This document shows, one piece after another, positions 25,515-36,863 of a stretch of 64,000 bases of DNA. A program made the position numbers and the translations under genes. The DNA is from Paulownia fortunei (Eukaryota > Streptophyta > Magnoliopsida > Lamiales > Paulowniaceae). How positions within the stretch are numbered: the first letter of the stretch is position 1; every line of letters begins with the position of its first letter. The stretch is taken from the NCBI GenBank assembly GCA_019321725.1, contig CM033114.1, forward strand, positions 14,674,278 to 14,738,277, written 5' to 3'. The notes beneath the pieces were generated by a model, which made no database searches, had not been told where the DNA came from, and worked only from the letters and a program-made list of their open reading frames with translations.

Positions 25515-27267
25515 TGAGATAAGTTCATATTTTTATATCAAATCCTTCATATTTTCCTTGCTTTATTCTTGTTAATATTGAGTTTTGTTTAATATTTTAT
25601 GTTAGGGAATCAATGAACAAAAAAAGTCAAAATGAAATCAAAGAAGACAACACGTTTCCTGAGCAAGTTGGAGATACTATTTCTTTAGATCAAAGAAGCA
25701 TCACAATTAGAAGAAAATGATTATTATTACCTAAGCCCATCATGTGTAGATCAAAATATATACAATAAATCACTTGAACTTTACAAGTGATAATTGAACT
25801 TGCAATAAATTCAAAATCAACATGTTTCGAACTTGAGGAATTTTCATATTTTGGGCATAACTCCATACTCAATAACCCTATAGATCTTAATCTTATGGAA
25901 TTTTAAAGAAAAGAATAGAACTACAACTTTGCTATTAGAAGCTAAGTCCAATTCAACCTTGATAAAAGTAGAAAATTCATCCAATTGTTTGCATTGAAAG
26001 GAATTTATCTATGCAGACACATCTCATTAAATCAAGCATAACTTTCTCCCTCGTAATTGGAATTAAGTGATTTAAATAAAAAATGAAGGTAACAAACAAA
26101 TCTACAACTTTCATATTGACCATTTTTCCAAAATCAGCTTATTTCATGGGAGGAAATGTGTGGCAAAATTCAGATTCAAGAACGACATGTGAATTTAAAG
26201 CACATTTGAAGTAACTTTGGAGTGTATTTGGAGATGCCAATTTAGGGCACTCTTCTACTATAAATAGGGCCTTTTGGATGTCATTCAAGAAATACAAAAA
26301 ACCTTGGGAAGGGGGAGAGAAGTTTTCTTATTGTCTTTCTTTAGGCTAAGTTTTATAGTAATAATAGAAATGTCTTCTCTAGTTTCTCTTCTATTTTTTT
26401 ATCCTTTCTATTTTCATTATGTCTTTCTAAATTTTATTTGGCTGATGAGAAAGTGTGAACCTTTTGGTGGAGGAAGAAGAATGGTTATAAAGATACATAA
26501 TGTTTAAATGTATTGTATTATTATTTTAATTTTTGATTAAAACCCTCATTATTTAGTGGTTGTTCGTGATTTATCTATTACTAATGGTACAATAAATACT
26601 TGGGTTCATTTAGCTAAATATCTGGTTCAACTGTACCGATCGCTAACGTGAAACCTTGATTTGTTGTAGACAAAGGTGTGTATAAATACTTAACCCCATA
26701 AATAAGTTTTGGCGTTAAAACCCTCCTTGATTAGCAGTGCTTCTTGATTTATATATTACTAATAGCACAAGAAATGCTTGAGTTCATTTAGCTAAATGTC
26801 TAGTTCTACTATAACTGCTAACTGAAATATTGATTTGGTGTAGACAAATATGTGTATAAATACTTAATCCCATAAATAAGTGTTGGTATTAAGAGATAAT
26901 TTACAAACAGTAAGACAGTATCATGATCACCTTAGTGAATGAGCTATTTGATAACATCTTCTCATTGGAATATTCATTGTGTATGGATTCCAATAGTAGT
27001 ATTTAAAAGAGGTAAAAAGAATAATAAATAATCATTCTTCTATCCAAATCTCAAGAGTGGATCCATAATCCTCAGTACTTTAATTACTTTGATGTCTTAG
27101 TTATAGTATAAATATTTCTTTATAATCTTTACCACATAAAGCCCACCTTTTAAGAAATATAATCCTGAAAACTTCAAACAACTTCCCTGTATATTGACAT
27201 CAGACTCACAAGAAATTTATTACTTTACATAACCTATATTTGGGTTTGCAAACTTAAAGTTATAGCA
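25515..27267 (+). mobile_element. LTR B, 5' LTR of Ty3/gypsy element B
   Basis: It starts TGAGATAAGTTCATATTTTT and ends AGTTATAGCA, six bases before a primer site. It matches LTR A and the LTR at 56628. A TATA-like CTACTATAAATAGGGCC lies at about 26257. A block of about 177 bp is tandemly duplicated at 26535-26890, each copy holding a 'TTGATTTAT.TATTACTAAT' segment and a 'CATAAATAAGT.TTGG' segment. LTR A has the block once. Confidence 0.8.
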
Positions 27268-27273
27268 AGTTTT

Positions 27274-27291
27274 TGGCATTGTTGCCGGGGA
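27274..27291 (+). other. Primer binding site, tRNA-Asp type
   Basis: TGGCATTGTTGCCGGGGA matches the tRNA-Asp complement at 15 of 18 positions. All three differences are C to T or G to A. It lies immediately after LTR B. Confidence 0.8.
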
Positions 27292-27359
27292 AGGCAGAGT
27301 AAGTATTCAAGTTTGTAAATATATTTCCTTTGTAAATATTATGTATTTTTTTTTATGGT

Positions 27360-28377
27360 TATATGTTCATATGGTATCCTAGTCATAATTCTCTTTGTTT
27401 AGTTTGAAATAATTCTAAAACTTTATTTGAAAATTTATTTAAGTCACCTCCACACACTTGTACCATGGTTGAAAATTAAAGTGTCTAGGATAAAAATGAG
27501 AATTAACAGGTGCGAACCATGCATTATTACTTGTAATATCCTCAAAATTTCTCCTTCTTGTTTTATTTTTCCTCTCAATGCAAATGACTTTCAATTCAAG
27601 TTGGGTATGATCCTTTACTTCCTAATTTCTATGTTTAGACTCTGAAAACACTTACTTGCATATGAAAGAATTTGATGAAATATGTGTCATTTTTAATGAT
27701 CAAACTTGTACAAATGAAACCATTAAGCTCAAATTATTTTATTTTTCTTTAAAATATAAAGCAAAAACTTAGCTTAACTCTTTATAACATAAGTCGGTTG
27801 GCACTTAAAAAGAAATGCAAGCTGAATTTTTGAAAAAGTTCTTTCCAACTCATAAAACTAATGTTTTGAAAAGACAAATCCAATTTTTTTCTCAAAATTT
27901 TTGTGAAGCTTTCTTTCAATATTGTGAAAGATTTAAAAATTTATTGAATTCATGCCCACATCATGATTTGCAAATATGACGCTTAAATAGTTTCTTTTAT
28001 GAAAGTTTAACTCACAAAACAAATTAATTTGTTGAAATAATTGTAATGGTGATTTCTTGATAAAGAACATGATGAAACTCTATAATATCTAAACCATTTG
28101 GCAGAAAATCTGGCATAGTGTTAATTCTTTCGAAGGTTTTATTAGATTTAATCTTGCTAATAGTAATTAAAAAAATATTATTTTAGTCAAGAAGATGATC
28201 TAAATGCTAGAATTGCTAGTTTAACAAGAAAAGTTGAGACCATGGAACTTAAAAAGTAAAGAAAATCATATTTGTCAAGATAAAGAAGTTTATAGCATTT
28301 GTAAACTTGTGGGACACTCCACTAATGAATGCCCAAATATTCTAACATAAGAAAATATCATGAACACATTAAAAAAG
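27360..28377 (+). pseudogene. gag, first part, Ty3/gypsy element B
   Basis: With several shifts and stops the plus strand reads PLNANDFQ, then HMKEFDEIC, then EMQAEFLKKFFPTHKTNVLK and FCEAFFQYCERFKNLLNSCP. These are the plant Ty3/gypsy gag core blocks ('.F..KFFP..K...LR..I..F.Q...E....Y.ERFK.LL..CP'). A zinc-knuckle trace, YSICKLVGHSTNECP, lies at about 28289-28335. Its first cysteine has become tyrosine by a single base change. The protein is then cut by a chromovirus LTR at 28378 and resumes after 30508. Its role was the capsid/nucleocapsid protein of the retrotransposon; it is non-functional here. Confidence 0.75.
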
Positions 28378-30508
28378 TGTAATGCCCAATTATCTCCTAC
28401 ATAGCCAATAATAATCAACTTGTATGAATATGCATCTAATCAATACACATTATTGGATTATGGCATACAAATAGCATGATTGCACGAATATGAATAATTG
28501 TTCTTATATGATCCACTTATGCTTTAACATGCACCAGTATATGAAATATGAGATCAAACTTTTATTTTTTTTATGACTAACATATTACTTAAGTGACTTT
28601 TTGCAGTGAAAAGTTCAGTATCTCAATTAAGGAAGATTGATATATTGAATGACTTTTGTATTACTCCATACTTTTTACATTCTAAAGTGATTATTTGCCT
28701 AAATATTTGCTTGAAATATGTTACATTTGGCTAAGAACTAAAAGTATGCAAAATGGTGCAATTTGATTGGTAGGTTGACTAGGTTGCATGAAATCATTCT
28801 AAATCATATTACACTTGATTATAACACCAAAGCATCAATTTTTATCATCTCCTTACCCCATAAATGTGGTTTTTTGCATGAGAGGACACCAAGCATGAGT
28901 CAGCCTATCATAACCCTCCACTTATCTCTTTTTGAAATGTCAAGAAAATTATTTTCATCCATATTTTCTTGTGGAAGCTCCTCAAAAATGACCATCCCTT
29001 TTCCACCCTTTTAAGTTTGAAAATCATTGATTGTGAAGGTTAATTCCAATTTAATCAAGATATATTCCTTTTCAATGTTTCTTATGATTAATTTGTAGTA
29101 TCATGGATGGTTACATGTTTTAGTATGTTTATGTATGAATGAAAACTCAAGTGGGATAGGCTTGAAGCTAAAACCAAGCTAGTTAAGCCAATTTTTAGTA
29201 AAATTGATAGTTTTGTGAAATATTCTTAATTTACTTGTTTTATATTAATCTTGTAATGCTTATATTGTATTTGGAAGTGCCTACAAATGATTATGAACAA
29301 TAGCAATTAGGTTACTTAATTGAAGGTTAGAATTAATTTAAGTTAGAATCAAGTTTACATCAATTTAATTCGGATTGTGTTCATGATTTGTGGGCTACCC
29401 AAATAATTATGTTCGAAGTATTAGTTTTTTAATGATTGTCCTAATTTTTAATATCTTGAATTAGTAGTAAAATATGGAGTATGCATTGTTTTTAAGGTTA
29501 TGTAATTGATATGGAATTGTTTGCAAAAGATTGAAAAGTGTATATGATTTTAACTAGAATAGACTATATGATTTATAAAAATTATATTAAAAGGTATATG
29601 ATTTGATTATGTTATACGTTTAACCCATCCTATCTTCCAAAGAGATTGACCTTTTCACTTAGTACAAAGTGGACTTGACGTAAGTTGAAACTTTCATTTG
29701 TTGTATCACAAGAATTATATAATGTTGTTCATGTTTTAATGTGATTATCATTATTTGTCAAATGATGTAATGTTTGATGCATTCATGGTTCATGAAATAT
29801 GATACTATTGAGAATATAATGAGGTTTTTGAAAAGAAAGTATGGTACTTGATTGATGGTTAGGTAGACAAGGGACGCGGGAGGGTTGACAGACCCAACAA
29901 ATGGTGATAAATACTTGAGGTTGAAAGACTGGTATAGGAAAGCCACAATGAATGAGACAGAATACGACTAATACCTAAGGTTGAAAAACCAAGTATGGAA
30001 ACCCTGAATTATTTATCTTATTGGTCAATCATTATTGGCCCTAAAGAATGATTTATGAAAGAAAGTTATTAAATTGAATAATGCATTTAATCATTTATGT
30101 GATTTGCATGTACGTTATTTATTATTACATCAGTTTCACCTTACTGAGCCTTTAGCTCATTAGATTCATGTAATGTAAGTGAAAATATATAGGTTTAGAT
30201 ATTGACTGAGTCTCCAGAGCGGTCAGACAGAGATTTGTTCATATGCTATGCTTCAAGCTGTTTTGTAGCCTATTTTGAAAAATCTATTTTGTTTTTAAAT
30301 AAGCCGTTTTGTTATGGTTTTGTAAACAGATGTACTTAGTTTTGGTTTACGTATATGGTGTGTTTAAAACAATTCAAGTTCTTTCACTTATAGCTAAAAA
30401 TGGAAACTTTTATTAAAACCACTACTCTAGTATTGATGAAAAGTTAACATTTCTTGACTTAACTATGTCAGTTTGTTAAGGCTCTGCAGTTAGGTCAAGG
30501 GGTGTTAA
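28378..30508 (+). mobile_element. Solo LTR of a chromovirus, inserted in gag of element B
   Basis: It starts TGTAATGCCC and ends GGGGTGTTAAA, the termini expected of Tekay/Del-type LTRs (TGTAACGCCC...GTGTTACA) with light decay. It has the same body as 14383-16251. The gag reading on the left (zinc knuckle at about 28300) resumes on the right (YPNFSW block at 30560), so the LTR interrupts one gene. The flanks are AAAAG on the left and AAAAA on the right, compatible with a 5-bp target duplication but too simple to prove it. No second LTR or internal region remains. The frame at 28763-29014 lies inside it and is not a gene. Confidence 0.75.
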
Positions 30509-31115
30509 AAAAAATCTTTTCATTCTCCATATTCTAAAATTTACAATCCACAATGAAAAATTATCCTAATTTTAGTTGGGAAGATGATAATCATGCCCAA
30601 CTGCTACATTCACAAAAGCCACTAAATGTTTTTTCTTATCCAACTCCACATACAAAATCCTTTGAAGAGACTTTGCAAATGTTTATGTATGGACAAACAA
30701 ACATCAAAAACCAAACTTCACAAGTCATTAGTGAGATCAAAAGCACACTTTCAACACTAACAGCCTCTTTATGTACTCATGAAAAAGAAAAAATTTCTGC
30801 TCAACCTCATCCTAATCCTTCCACTCAGTGTCGTGCTTCTTCTTTAGGTGAAAATTCCATCAAGGAATTTGGTCACAACTCTTTGAAATGGAAAAGTTGT
30901 TGATAATACTATTCATTCTAAGGAGAAAATTTCTAATCCACCTTTAGAAATGAATAATGAAAATAGTATAAATGATGAAGGCAAATTTAATGAAGGTGAG
31001 TTCGAAAATTATGAAAAAGAAAAATACTCACCTCCAACTCTTTTTCCTCAAAGATTGCAATCGGATCCAACTCTTTTTCCTCAAAGATTGCAACAAGATT
31101 AGAAATTGAACTCAA
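30509..31115 (+). pseudogene. gag, C-terminal part, element B
   Basis: An open frame of 116 codons (30553-30903) reads MKNYPNFSWEDDN, then SFEETLQMFMYGQTNIKNQT, then a run of polar residues ending in PNPST. The '.NHPNFSW' block followed by 'SLE..L..F....' and a glutamine/proline-rich tail is the usual gag C-terminus of Athila/Tat-type elements. The reading continues to about 31100 with a stop at 30901. A short tandem repeat (CCAACTCTTTTTCCTCAAAG, twice) occurs at about 31033-31090. It joins the gag segment that ends at 28377. Confidence 0.75.
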
Positions 31116-31129
31116 ATTTTGAAATCTTT

Positions 31130-31893
31130 GAAGTTTTTAAACAAGTCAAGATTAATATTCCATTATTGGATGCAATCAAGCAAGTTCCACCTTATACAAA
31201 AAAATTGAAAGATTTGTGTACAATTAAAAGAAAACATTATGTACAAAAAAGGAGGCATTTTTAACTGAAAGTATTAATTCAATCATTCAATAATTCTCTC
31301 CATCCAGGTACAAAGATCCAGGTTGTCCAACCATTTTATGTACTAGGAAACACTAGAATAGAGCGTAATTTGCTTAATCTTGGTGCTAGTGTAAATCTTT
31401 TACATTTCACAGTTTATGAAAATTTAGGTTTGGGATAACTTAAAATAACTTATGTTATACTCCAACTAGCTGACTGTTTGATTAAAGTTCCAAATGGAGT
31501 AGTAGAAGATGTCTTGGTTAAAATTAATAAGTTTTACTTTCTAGTCGATTTCATTATTTTGAACACACAACTCCTTGCACATACACATATACATACATAG
31601 ATTTCTATCATTTTGGATTGTTTTTTTTTACAACTTCAAATGCTTTGATTAATTGTAGGAATTGTATTTTAAAGTTATCTTCTGGAAATATAACCTTGGA
31701 ACTAAATGTGTTTAATGTTTGTAAGCAACCTGACGAAGATGTCGAAGTACACAAAGTGGATTCAATTGAGGAACTTGTTCATGAATATTTTACTCTCACT
31801 AATTCCTTTGATCATCTCAAAACTTATTTTGAAAGTGAAAGTATTTGTAAAAAGACACTATTTAATATTCTCTTTGAATTTTCGCAGGTATAA
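31130..31893 (+). pseudogene. Aspartic protease and linker, element B
   Basis: The plus strand reads IPLLDAIKQVPPYTKKLKDL, then, after a stop, NLGASVNLLHFTVYENLGLG, ILQLADCLIKVPNGVVEDVL, and the linker frame 31618-31893 with ALINCRNCILKLSSGNITLE. This follows the retropepsin order of plant gypsy elements: 'LLD.I.Q.P.YAKFLK', 'DLGAS.NLMP', 'LQLAD.S...P.G..EDVLV', 'N.IINC..G.M.L..GN.T.ELN'. The catalytic aspartate of D-L-G-A-S is asparagine here, and stops interrupt the chain. It sits correctly between gag and RT. Confidence 0.8.
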
Positions 31894-32199
31894 GAAAAGC
31901 ATTTTTGGAAACCAAGGTTTGAAGAACTTTCATCTTCAATAGTACAATTTGTTCCATCAAGTATTAAAACTCCCATGATTGATTTGAAACCTTTGTCATT
32001 TGATTTCAAATACTTCTTTTTGGGTGGCAATGAGACTTTTTCGATAATAATTTCTTCCAAACTTGATGCATCCCAAGAAGGTAAGTTGATCAAAACTATA
32101 AAAATGCATAAAAATATTTTAGGATAGATCATTGCTGACATTAAATGTATTAGTCCCATAATTTGCACACATAACATCTATCTAGAAGAAATTACTAAA

Positions 32200-32850
32200 C
32201 CGTTTAGAAAGATGCAACGAAGGCTAAATCCTAATATAAAAGAAGTAGTGATAAATGAAGTCATTAAACTCTTAGATAATAGAACCATTTATTCTATTTC
32301 TAACAGCAAATGGGTGAGTCCTATTCAAGTTGTATCTAAAAAATCCGAACTTGCTATAGTCAAGAATGAAAATAATGAATTAATTCCAGTTAGGACTATT
32401 AATAGTTGGCGAATGTGGATTGACTATAGAAAACTCAACTCAGTTACTAGAAAATATTATTTTCCATTATCTTTCATGGATCAAATCTTATAAAGAGTTG
32501 TGGGATATGAATTTTGCTATTTCTTATATGGATATTTTAGGTATAATTAAATTACAATGACAAACCACTTTTAGACGACCTTTCGGTATTTTTGCATATT
32601 GAATATTTCATTTTAGATTATGTAATGCACCAGCTACATTCCAATGATGCATGCTTTGTATTTTTACGGAGATGATTAAACGTTTTTTTAAAGTCTTCAT
32701 GGATAATTTTTCTATTTTTGGTAATTCATTTGACGATTGATTATCTAATTTAGAAAAGGTTGTGATTAGTACTGAAGAAAAGAATCTTGTACTCAATTGG
32801 GAGAAATGTCATTTCGTTGTAACAACTGACATTGTTTTTGGATACATTAT
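32200..32850 (+). pseudogene. Reverse transcriptase, element B
   Basis: The frame 32212-32493 reads QRRLNPNIKEVVINEVIKLL, then SKWVSPIQVVSKKS, then WRMWIDYRKLNSVTRKYYFP. These are the first RT blocks of Athila/Tat-type elements and are well kept. Beyond 32493 the frame breaks, but RPFGIFAY, RLCNAPATFQ and VFMDNFSIFGN are still readable up to about 32735. The catalytic F-M-D-D box has become F-M-D-N, which removes one metal-binding aspartate. The enzyme copied retrotransposon RNA into DNA; this copy cannot. Confidence 0.88.
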
Positions 32851-32853
32851 TTC

Positions 32854-33045
32854 ATGAAAATGATTGAAGTATATAAATCTAAAATCAAGTTAATTGCCAA
32901 TTTGCCAATACCAAAGTCTGTGAAGGAGGTAAGATCATTTTTAGGACATGTTGGTTCTTATAGAAGATATATTAAAGATTTAAATATAATATCTAAACCT
33001 TTGTGTAATCTTCTAACAAAAGACATTACGTTTTGCCACTGTTAT
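32854..33045 (+). pseudogene. RT-RNase H junction, truncated, element B
   Basis: The reading KIKLIANLPIPKSVKEVRSF followed by LGHVGSYRRYIKDL and ISKPLCNLLTKD is the connection between RT and RNase H in Ty3/gypsy pol ('...LPPP..VK.VRSFLGHAGFYRRFIKDFSKI..PL..LL.KD'). It ends abruptly near 33045 in AT-rich DNA. RNase H, integrase and the 3' LTR of element B are not visible, so the element is truncated here. Confidence 0.85.
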
Positions 33046-34289
33046 TTGCAATTTTTTTTATATTTAAAATATAAATAATTATACAGGCATCCACTGAAAT
33101 TTAGTCATTTTACAAAATAAAATTAATATGATGAGTAATTAATTTTTCAATTTATAGAGTAATTATTTATTATTTTTTAACTGTCAAAACATCAAATAAT
33201 TAATAACTATTTATTTTTTATTAATTAAATAATCAAATAACTAATTAATTTTATTAATTAAATAATCACCTAACTTTTCATAGTGCACTAAGAAAAATAA
33301 TCAGATTAAATATTTTATCATATAATTAAATTGTTTTTTATGGAGTAGTAGTTTTTGATCTTTTAAAAACTTAATAATCAACCAGTGAAGAAAAAACCCA
33401 TTAATTATAATAAATATATAACTATTATGTAAAAAAAATTCATATATAAATATATTTTGTACTTCTCATTTTATTAATTTTCTTTCCCTTCCATTTTATT
33501 ACTTTCTATTTCTTTCTTTCTTTTTTTCTCTAAGTTTCTTTTTCTTCATCTTTGTTCGTTTCTCGCCGTGGACGGTGTTTTTACACTAGCATTGGTAAAA
33601 TCGAAACTATTTTTGCTTGCTTTATCAGTTAAGTTATTACGTCCGAAACTGTAATTACATAGAAATATTATCTATGGGATTAAGAATAATTTTATGGGAT
33701 CAAAATTGAATTTTACCTTTTGTTGTCGTAATTTTATTTTCTTTTTTTTTCTTTCTAAAAAATAATTAACTCATCTTTTTTCTTTATGATTATTATTATT
33801 CTTATTTTTGTTGTCAACATCCCACCAAACGCGTCCCAAAATATTGAAGACAAAAAAGGGGGAAATAGCATGTCAAAGTCAATGATATTAATCTTGTCTT
33901 GTATTGACAATGACCATAAAGTCAATTCATGTTAAAGAAGCCTATGGTATTTATTTAACCATCAAGAAATTCGATGCATTTTTGCACATCAAAGTCGTTG
34001 GTGTTGAGGGACTTGCCCAAAACCCAATAACAAGTGTTGACAAATTTGGGAAGTTCATTAACTGTACGATTTATTATAATTGAGCTTAACCTATTAATTC
34101 AAAATTTTAAATAAGTGATACACAAGTATATTAAATTTTCTCAATTTACTTACTATTTTATAATGCATACAAATCATATTAATTCACTTAAGAACACAAA
34201 CAACATAAGTAGAAAACGAAGGCAATTTTACTTGTCCATTTCATGGTTCTAGGCAATAAACTGGGGCATTGACAATTGCTAGTATATAC

Positions 34290-34655
34290 GGGATGAGAAT
34301 GGATTGGAAACTAAGTCAGATTTGTCCAATTGAGATAGGTTTTAACAGATAGGTTTTAACAATATACACGAGTTTAGGTCAAGTCTTGAGTCTTTTATTT
34401 TTAAACCCGACGTAACTCAAACTCAATTCGTTATTTTTTTTAAAATATATTATTTTTAAAAAAAATAAAAAGTTTTAATAGTATTATATTTAAAAAAATA
34501 TATAATTTTTAATACTTTTTAAATTATAAAACGGATGTAACAAGTCTACCATCGGGTCTCGATCTGAAGTGAATATAGATCTGAATCCTTAAAAATCTTA
34601 ATAAGTTATGTCTCTAATCTAGACAAATCCGTCAAATTCGACCAATTTTCATCCC
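34290..34655. mobile_element. MITE-like segment with terminal inverted repeats
   Basis: The left end GGGATGAGAATGGATTGG and the reverse complement of the right end, GGGATGAAAATTGGTCG, match. The similarity continues inward for about 45 bp (CAGATTTGTCCAATT against GGATTTGTCTAGATT). The flanks share TAC on both sides. It has no coding capacity. The family is uncertain. Confidence 0.4.
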
Positions 34656-35269
34656 TACGTATAAAAATTGATTATTTTAGGAAAAGTAAGCTCAAGTAGA
34701 CTGAGATTTTATTTGTAACGGTCTTTCCACTCCATTATTTGACTACAGATATGAATTGAAGTAGCAAGTTTATTCCTACACTTAAGTATTCAGTTGAACT
34801 AGATTTAAGTTCTGCTCGTTATGAACTATTATACAAAGATACATATTTAAACATAAAATATATGAATAAGAACTCATACCATTATGATTTTTTGACTATA
34901 ATACAAAGACATACATATTTTATATGTATAACAAATATTATACTATGTTATATACGCCCAGACTTATACATCATCAAAAGATTATGAAACTAAAATATGT
35001 CTATACATATATGCATATTTATAGTGTGTATATGTAAATATATACACCCACTGACATTCAGACACACATACATACACTCATACAAATATACATATATTTA
35101 AGTATATTTGTTTATACAATAGAAATATATAATTATATAAAATACAAATAAACTATATATTGCAGATATATTATAAATATATGATATAATATGAGTACAT
35201 ATACAATATTTGCCAATAAATATTATGATATAAGTATACATTCATATATTACTATATACATTCTATTTG

Positions 35270-35273
<4 letters not shown>

Positions 35274-35310
<37 letters not shown>

Positions 35311-35329
35311 GCACACACACACACACACA
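35274..35329. repeat. Compound microsatellite (TA)n then (CA)n
   Basis: About 15 TA repeats (35274-35304) are followed by GTATATG and 9 CA repeats (35312-35329). The frame at 35191-35409 reads through it and is an artefact. Confidence 0.95.
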
Positions 35330-36863
35330 GATATCTGTTTCTAGTTGAAAATGGTGATAATCAAAGGTTTTGCGTGAAATTTTGGGGGGAAATTAATTTT
35401 CAGTTATGATTCTCACTTAATAGAGGGATAATTATTCAGCATGGTTGAATGAGCCATAAGGAATGAGTTTTCTTACTTTTAGTGGGAATAAATTATCCTA
35501 AGACTCTTTAACCTATCTTTTCTTAATTTTATCAAATAAAAAATGTGATTAAAAAACTGAAAAAAAAAATCTTTTTGAAAATACCCATTTCCTCATACCC
35601 CACACTTATTTTTCATACCACCCCCACCCCATTTTTTCGTACATAACATAGTGTAATGTAAGGAGCTTGTTCTCCATAGTCAAAAAGTTGCCAACTTTTA
35701 GGTAAATTGCTTATAAAAGAAAATGATATAGGATTCTAATTGTCCCCTTTACTTAGAATTTTTGAATAATGCCAAGTTAAAATATTTGACTTTTCAATTA
35801 GATACGTCGGATAAAATCAACGCATTCTAGATTCATATCTCTCCACTTAAGTTAAATCACCATTTTTTTTAAAATTTATGAATTTATATTTGGATCATTA
35901 ACATTATATTTTCTTCCTTATCCTAGTCGATCGATTACAACTAAGATTATATCATAAATATCAACTATCAGCTACTATATTAATAATTTCAACCATTTTC
36001 AAGCACAAAGGATATAATCATACATTCAAATGTTTTTGAATTCTCTTTTGGATAAACACTACTTGATGTTTCTATTAATTTTATCTTAAGCACAAGGTAT
36101 CACCTAGTCAACCCTAACTTGTAAATTCATTCAACAATTGCATTATCATGTTTTTATTACTTAGAATGTCTCCAGTTGACTTTACCCAGTCAACTTATAT
36201 CCTCGAAATTCTACAGAATAGTTTTAATTTCTTGGTAGAAGATCCACTTTATCTCCCAAAGTGGGACAATCCCTCAGTCTAGTTTGACTAATTTCAAAGA
36301 ATTATAGACATTCAAAAGCATATTTTAAGAAAAAAACCTAGCACTTAATCAATTCCAAGTTCCTCCATTTTCCTAACATATAGATACATGCATAGGCGTG
36401 TAACATACACCCAAATTTTGATTTTAATAGTGTGTCAAAACTTACTGGAACTTTTGAATAAAATTTTAATAGTGTCAAAACTTACCCAGACTTTTGAATG
36501 AAAAATTGAGGGTCATTGCAATATTTATAGAGTGTTTGCTAAATTTATAAACTCTTTAAAATATCTTATAAAATGTCCTAAAGTATTTATTAAAATTCTT
36601 TTAAGAGAATATCATAAGTTTCTAAAATAAAATATTAAGATTACCTTGGATTCCTAACATTAAATTTTTTTTGTTTACTAATATTCAATTTAAAATTATT
36701 TTTGTTTAACTGTATTCACTTTTATGTACTAAAAGCTTTTTGAAAAACTAAATTTATAGGCTTTGGAAATTTTTTATCTTTTAGTTTAGTTCATTCAATG
36801 TTAAAAATTAAAATTATCTCTATTATAATTTATTTACGTAAAAAATTCAAGAAAACATATTTC

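Larger units (their letters stand above)
33046..36858. other. AT-rich spacer between gypsy elements B and C
   Basis: No coding domain or RNA gene is visible. Recognisable contents are a fold-back or MITE-like segment (34290-34655), a compound microsatellite (35274-35329) and an 80-bp tandem duplication (about 36423-36505). A CT-rich tract at 33480-33560 could be a relic leader, but no gene follows it. Apart from those inserts this may be old host intergenic DNA, because it is the pre-insertion flank of element C. Confidence 0.55.

Noticed and set aside
28763..29014. Conserved small protein shared with 14688-14879
   Set aside because: Both frames lie at the same place in two copies of one LTR; the similarity follows from repeat identity, and no domain or splice context supports a gene.
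31824..32177. 117-codon minus-strand frame
   Set aside because: It is antisense to the protease-RT linker of element B, which reads clearly on the plus strand.
35191..35409. 72-codon frame with IYIYIYIY and HTHTHT runs
   Set aside because: It is a translated (TA)n(CA)n microsatellite.
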